Assembly: GCA_027046415.1 (NCBI GenBank)
Contig: JALTYW010000249.1
Span: 1-8,194 of the forward strand
Direction: 5' to 3'
Origin: Sulfurovum sp.
GTDB lineage: Bacteria; Campylobacterota; Campylobacteria; Campylobacterales; Sulfurovaceae
DNA: 8,194 nt
Positions 6,324-8,194 of the stretch are shown one piece after another. The notes under the pieces are model-generated. The model did not search any database and had not been told where the DNA came from. It saw only the letters and a program-made list of their open reading frames with translations. The stretch's first letter is position 1; each line of letters opens with the position of its first letter. The translations under genes and the position numbers were made by a program.

Positions 6324-7646
6324 CTAAAATGCATGTGCGCCATGTGCGCCCGCTTCAATGGTAAATCCAAGCAGCAGCTCGGAAGTGTTTTTGCGTTTGT
6401 CATCTATGCCAAATGCCCCAGATCGGTCATAGGTATACTGGAGTCTGAATTTTGTAAACTCAAACGGTTTGTACTCAAGCATTGCCGTATAGCGGTCAAG
6501 ATCATCCGGCTCTTTGGAGAGATTTTTAAAGAGCAGATCATACCGAACGCCTCCTGACCAGTTCTGGTTGTACTGGTAGACAAGCTGCGTGTAAAACCCT
6601 GCCTGTTTGTCACTGCCATCATCATGTTTTTTGTCCCGATACAGCAACTCCGACTGCCACGCAATAGAGCTGTAACTGTCCAGTGCCGTCTTGAGCGTCA
6701 GGTCTGCGCCATACACATCAGTGTTGTGCCCCGTATCGTTCTTGCCATGCGCGATGGAGAGTCCGCCAAGCAGGGTGGATGTATCACCCACATCGATGCT
6801 GCTTTTGAGGTATCCGATGTAAAGATTGTTCTCTTCAGTATCGCCAAAACTGACATCATTGCTGCCCTGCATCGCTTCAACCCCTGCCATAATGTAGGTG
6901 TCAGTCGGCAGTACCCACTGAAGCTGTGCCCCCGAATCGTTGATCCCTTCGCTGCCAAGCAGTGCCTCATAGACAAGCGGCTGTGCCGTAAAACGCCAGG
7001 CATGCTGGTGAATGGCATTGATACGCCCAAATTCACTTCTAAATTTCCCAAGCTTCAGACGCAACCCATCAGGCAGACTGCGGCTTGTAATGTAGGCTTC
7101 TTCGATCTCAAATGCATCCGGATGCAGGTGGAAGATCGCATCAGCATCAAAATAAGGTCCTACCGTTGAGTGCAGTGCCAACTCCGCATAGTTGAAGTTG
7201 AACCCTCTGTTCTTGTTAAACGGTATCTCTACCTCCTCGTTGGGGTCGTAACTGCTAAATCCGGGAATATAACGTGTCTCATAGGTACTGTTGTTCACAC
7301 TTCTGCCAACAGCTGAGCCATCCAGTATCACGGCAATGTCCGGCAGGAAGGATTTTTGGTCAAATGTCTGTGCCGTCTGCTGTGTCGGTGCAGCTTCGGA
7401 TTCTGCTGCTGCATAAGCGGCTGTTGTTGTAGGTTTTGGTGCGATTACAGGGTGATGTTTTTTGTGGTGGGTTACCGTGTGATGTTTCATGGCTTTTTGC
7501 TGTTTTTCCAGCATCGCCACACGTTTTTGCAACGCCTGTGTCACTTTCATCTGCTGTGCCAAAAGCGCCTTGACCTCTTCAAGTTCGCTTTGGGCAAAGA
7601 GGCTGACACTTGCAGCCAAAGATAAGAGAATGCTCTTTTTGATCAT
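6324..7646 (-). CDS. Outer-membrane porin with coiled-coil and His-rich N-terminus, metal-uptake operon
   Basis: A 440-aa outer-membrane beta-barrel protein, first gene of the metal operon. Residues 1-19 are a signal peptide (LFAQ/S). Residues 21-53 form a coiled coil (ELEEVKALLAQQMK, then ALQKRVAMLEKQQ), as in trimeric porins that are tethered through the periplasm. Residues 55-65 hold three His pairs (H55-56, H60-61, H64-65), a plausible metal-binding patch. An Ala/Thr/Pro linker spans about 66-95. From about 105 to the C-terminus, alternating strands suit a barrel, with LRLKLGKFRSEFGRIN at 195-210 and HQHAW at 213-217; the last residue is Phe, as expected for BAM recognition. I chose ATG 7646 because AAGGA lies seven bases upstream and the signal peptide begins there; an upstream in-frame start at 7709 would add 21 non-signal residues. 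It may admit divalent metals for the downstream binding protein; this role is inference from context and the His patch. Confidence 0.85.
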   Translation of the reverse strand: MIKKSILLSLAASVSLFAQSELEEVKALLAQQMKVTQALQKRVAMLEKQQKAMKHHTVTHHKKHHPVIAPKPTTTAAYAAAESEAAPTQQTAQTFDQKSFLPDIAVILDGSAVGRSVNNSTYETRYIPGFSSYDPNEEVEIPFNKNRGFNFNYAELALHSTVGPYFDADAIFHLHPDAFEIEEAYITSRSLPDGLRLKLGKFRSEFGRINAIHQHAWRFTAQPLVYEALLGSEGINDSGAQLQWVLPTDTYIMAGVEAMQGSNDVSFGDTEENNLYIGYLKSSIDVGDTSTLLGGLSIAHGKNDTGHNTDVYGADLTLKTALDSYSSIAWQSELLYRDKKHDDGSDKQAGFYTQLVYQYNQNWSGGVRYDLLFKNLSKEPDDLDRYTAMLEYKPFEFTKFRLQYTYDRSGAFGIDDKRKNTSELLLGFTIEAGAHGAHAF

Positions 7647-7672
7647 CTGTTTTTCCTTGTTTATTTCTTCAT

Positions 7673-7678
7673 ATAATA
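7673..7678 (-). promoter_or_regulatory. Possible -10 box (TATTAT) of the porin-metal operon
   Basis: TATTAT on the minus strand lies 26 bases before the porin ATG, in an AT-rich stretch. Overlapping alternatives (TATTCT, TATATG) cannot be excluded. The 131-base gap to the upstream small gene (7647-7777) holds no ORF or clear terminator. It carries a loose CRP-type dyad at 7696-7709 (TTAAC-N4-CTCAA) at a non-ideal distance. I see no convincing Zur or Fur box. Confidence 0.35.
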
Positions 7679-7777
7679 GAATACGGCAGTCAAAATTAAC
7701 CATACTCAAATGGGTTTACCTCTAAATCGAGGCATCATAGAATGTTGCTAATAATAGTATTTGGGGATATATGAATT

Positions 7778-8062
7778 TCAGGAAAAACGAGGCGGTGCGT
7801 GGGCATCAAAGCCTTTTTTAGGTGCTGCTACGACAGTATCATGCCACAGCGATACAACTACAACCGTATCCCATGCCACAAGAGGCTGTGCAAAAGTAGC
7901 AGGCGCATCACCACTATGCAGATTTTTGACAACAATGCAGACCTTACAGTCATCATGTGATGCCAACGTATCCTTGTGTATGTGCGCCGCACTGAGATAG
8001 GAGGAGAGGAGGTAAAAAAAGAGCAGCAGCTTGGCAATGCGCATTCTAAAAACGTGTCTCAT
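7778..8062 (-). CDS. Small exported Cys/His protein, possible metal-binding accessory (DUF2946/CopL-like layout)
   Basis: A 94-aa protein. Residues 7-25 form a hydrophobic signal peptide, with cleavage likely near LSA/A. The mature N-terminus carries clustered metal-ligand residues: H27 and H29 (HIH), H36, D37, D38, C39 and C42 (CKVC), then H49. The tail is hydrophobic and ends in AHAPPRFS. This layout (short, exported, early CxxC with His/Asp, APP-type tail) resembles DUF2946/CopL-like proteins, some linked to copper or other metals; the resemblance is from memory and family assignment is tentative. I chose ATG 8062 because AAGGAG lies eight bases upstream and an extended -10 lies before that; a TTG at 8107 would lie upstream of that -10 box. 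It precedes the porin gene by 131 bases in the same direction. Metal sensing, chaperoning or buffering are all possible. Confidence 0.8.
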   Translation of the reverse strand: MRHVFRMRIAKLLLFFYLLSSYLSAAHIHKDTLASHDDCKVCIVVKNLHSGDAPATFAQPLVAWDTVVVVSLWHDTVVAAPKKGFDAHAPPRFS

Positions 8063-8087
8063 CGTTGCCACTCCTTTTTTGAATGAA

Positions 8088-8096
8088 AGTATAGCA
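8088..8096 (-). promoter_or_regulatory. Extended -10 promoter (TGCTATACT) of the small Cys/His gene
   Basis: The minus strand reads TGC followed by TATACT, a full extended -10, 25 bases before the ATG at 8062. The FNR/CRP-like dyad at 8099-8112 lies just upstream and covers the -35 region. Confidence 0.6.
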
Positions 8097-8098
8097 TA

Positions 8099-8112
8099 TT
8101 GACACAACTCAA
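8099..8112. promoter_or_regulatory. FNR/CRP-like dyad between divergent genes
   Basis: TTGACACAACTCAA (TTGAC-N4-CTCAA) matches the dyad before the peroxidase gene at 12 of 14 bases. Its centre (8105.5) lies 41.5 bases upstream of the start inferred for the plus-strand gene, the class II activator position. It also covers the -35 region of the minus-strand promoter, centred near -24.5, where a bound factor would be expected to repress. Confidence 0.45.
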
Positions 8113-8134
8113 TTCACTTTTTCATGCAAAACGC

Positions 8135-8140
8135 TACAAT
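8135..8140 (+). promoter_or_regulatory. -10 box (TACAAT) of the right-edge divergent gene
   Basis: TACAAT lies 27 bases before the ATG at 8168, after a T-rich stretch. The predicted start of transcription is near 8147. No -35 is evident. Confidence 0.45.
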
Positions 8141-8167
8141 GGCAACAAACCATAACAGGAAATATCC

Positions 8168-8194
8168 ATGACCAGCCAAGAATTCCTTCCCTAC
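8168..8194 (+). CDS. Start of a divergent gene, cut by window edge
   Basis: Nine codons (MTSQEFLPY) are visible. An AGGA ribosome-binding site (8157-8160) lies seven bases before the ATG, and a TACAAT box at 8135 supports the start. The product cannot be identified from nine residues. The FNR/CRP-like dyad at -41.5 suggests a gene activated by redox or electron-acceptor state. Confidence 0.5.

Noticed and set aside
7726..7739. Imperfect palindromes upstream of the porin as a Zur or Fur box
   Set aside because: No match to a known consensus that I could defend; several arms mismatch.
8064..8146. GTTGCCA/TGGCAAC inverted repeat in the divergent intergenic region
   Set aside because: Only seven bases with 69 bases between; it may be chance, and the centre does not fit either promoter in a telling way.
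1..8194. CRISPR arrays, tRNA or rRNA genes, transposases and prophage genes
   Set aside because: I found no regularly spaced repeats, no cloverleaf with a conserved T-arm, and no transposase or phage protein in any supported frame.

Overview
The window looks like chromosomal DNA of a Campylobacterota (epsilonproteobacterial) species, probably a free-living sulfur- or hydrogen-oxidising relative of Sulfurovum or Sulfurimonas. This rests on moderate-to-low GC, compact operons, extended or isolated -10 promoter elements without clear -35 boxes, and the protein types present (di-haem cytochrome c peroxidase, coiled-coil porin, small CxxC periplasmic protein). The genus is inference; no rRNA or tRNA is present to fix it.

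Layout. (1) 1-2398, minus strand: a PAP2-type membrane phosphatase followed by an MscS-type mechanosensitive channel that runs off the left edge. (2) 2451-3201, plus strand: two overlapping genes for small exported coiled-coil proteins. They are diverged tandem paralogues, each with one Cys, a shared EHEAEL patch and a shared C-terminal IIISDKP motif; I recognise no family. (3) 3202-3518: a 317-base stretch without a gene, filled with nested inverted repeats and short direct repeats, best read as a structured RNA or the relic of a small repeat element. (4) 3519-4589, minus: di-haem cytochrome c peroxidase with its own promoter and an FNR/CRP-like dyad near -42. (5) 4690-7646, minus: a tightly coupled three-gene metal-uptake operon of outer-membrane porin with a His-rich N-terminal segment, periplasmic metal-binding protein (ZnuA/TroA type) and ABC-3 membrane permease. 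No ATPase gene lies in the window. (6) 7778-8062, minus: a 94-aa exported protein with HxH and CxxC motifs, possibly metal binding. (7) 8168-8194, plus: the first nine codons of a divergent gene, with a second FNR/CRP-like dyad at -41.5 from its predicted start of transcription.

How it fits together. The right half reads as a metal-acquisition locus: a porin passes ions over the outer membrane, the binding protein captures them, and the permease imports them with an ATPase encoded elsewhere. The small Cys/His protein may be an accessory or sensor. The peroxidase removes H2O2 in the periplasm using electrons from cytochrome c. Two FNR/CRP-like dyads suggest that redox or electron-acceptor signals control the peroxidase and the divergent gene at the right edge. 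The left half (lipid-phosphate phosphatase plus osmotic channel) is an envelope-maintenance pair.
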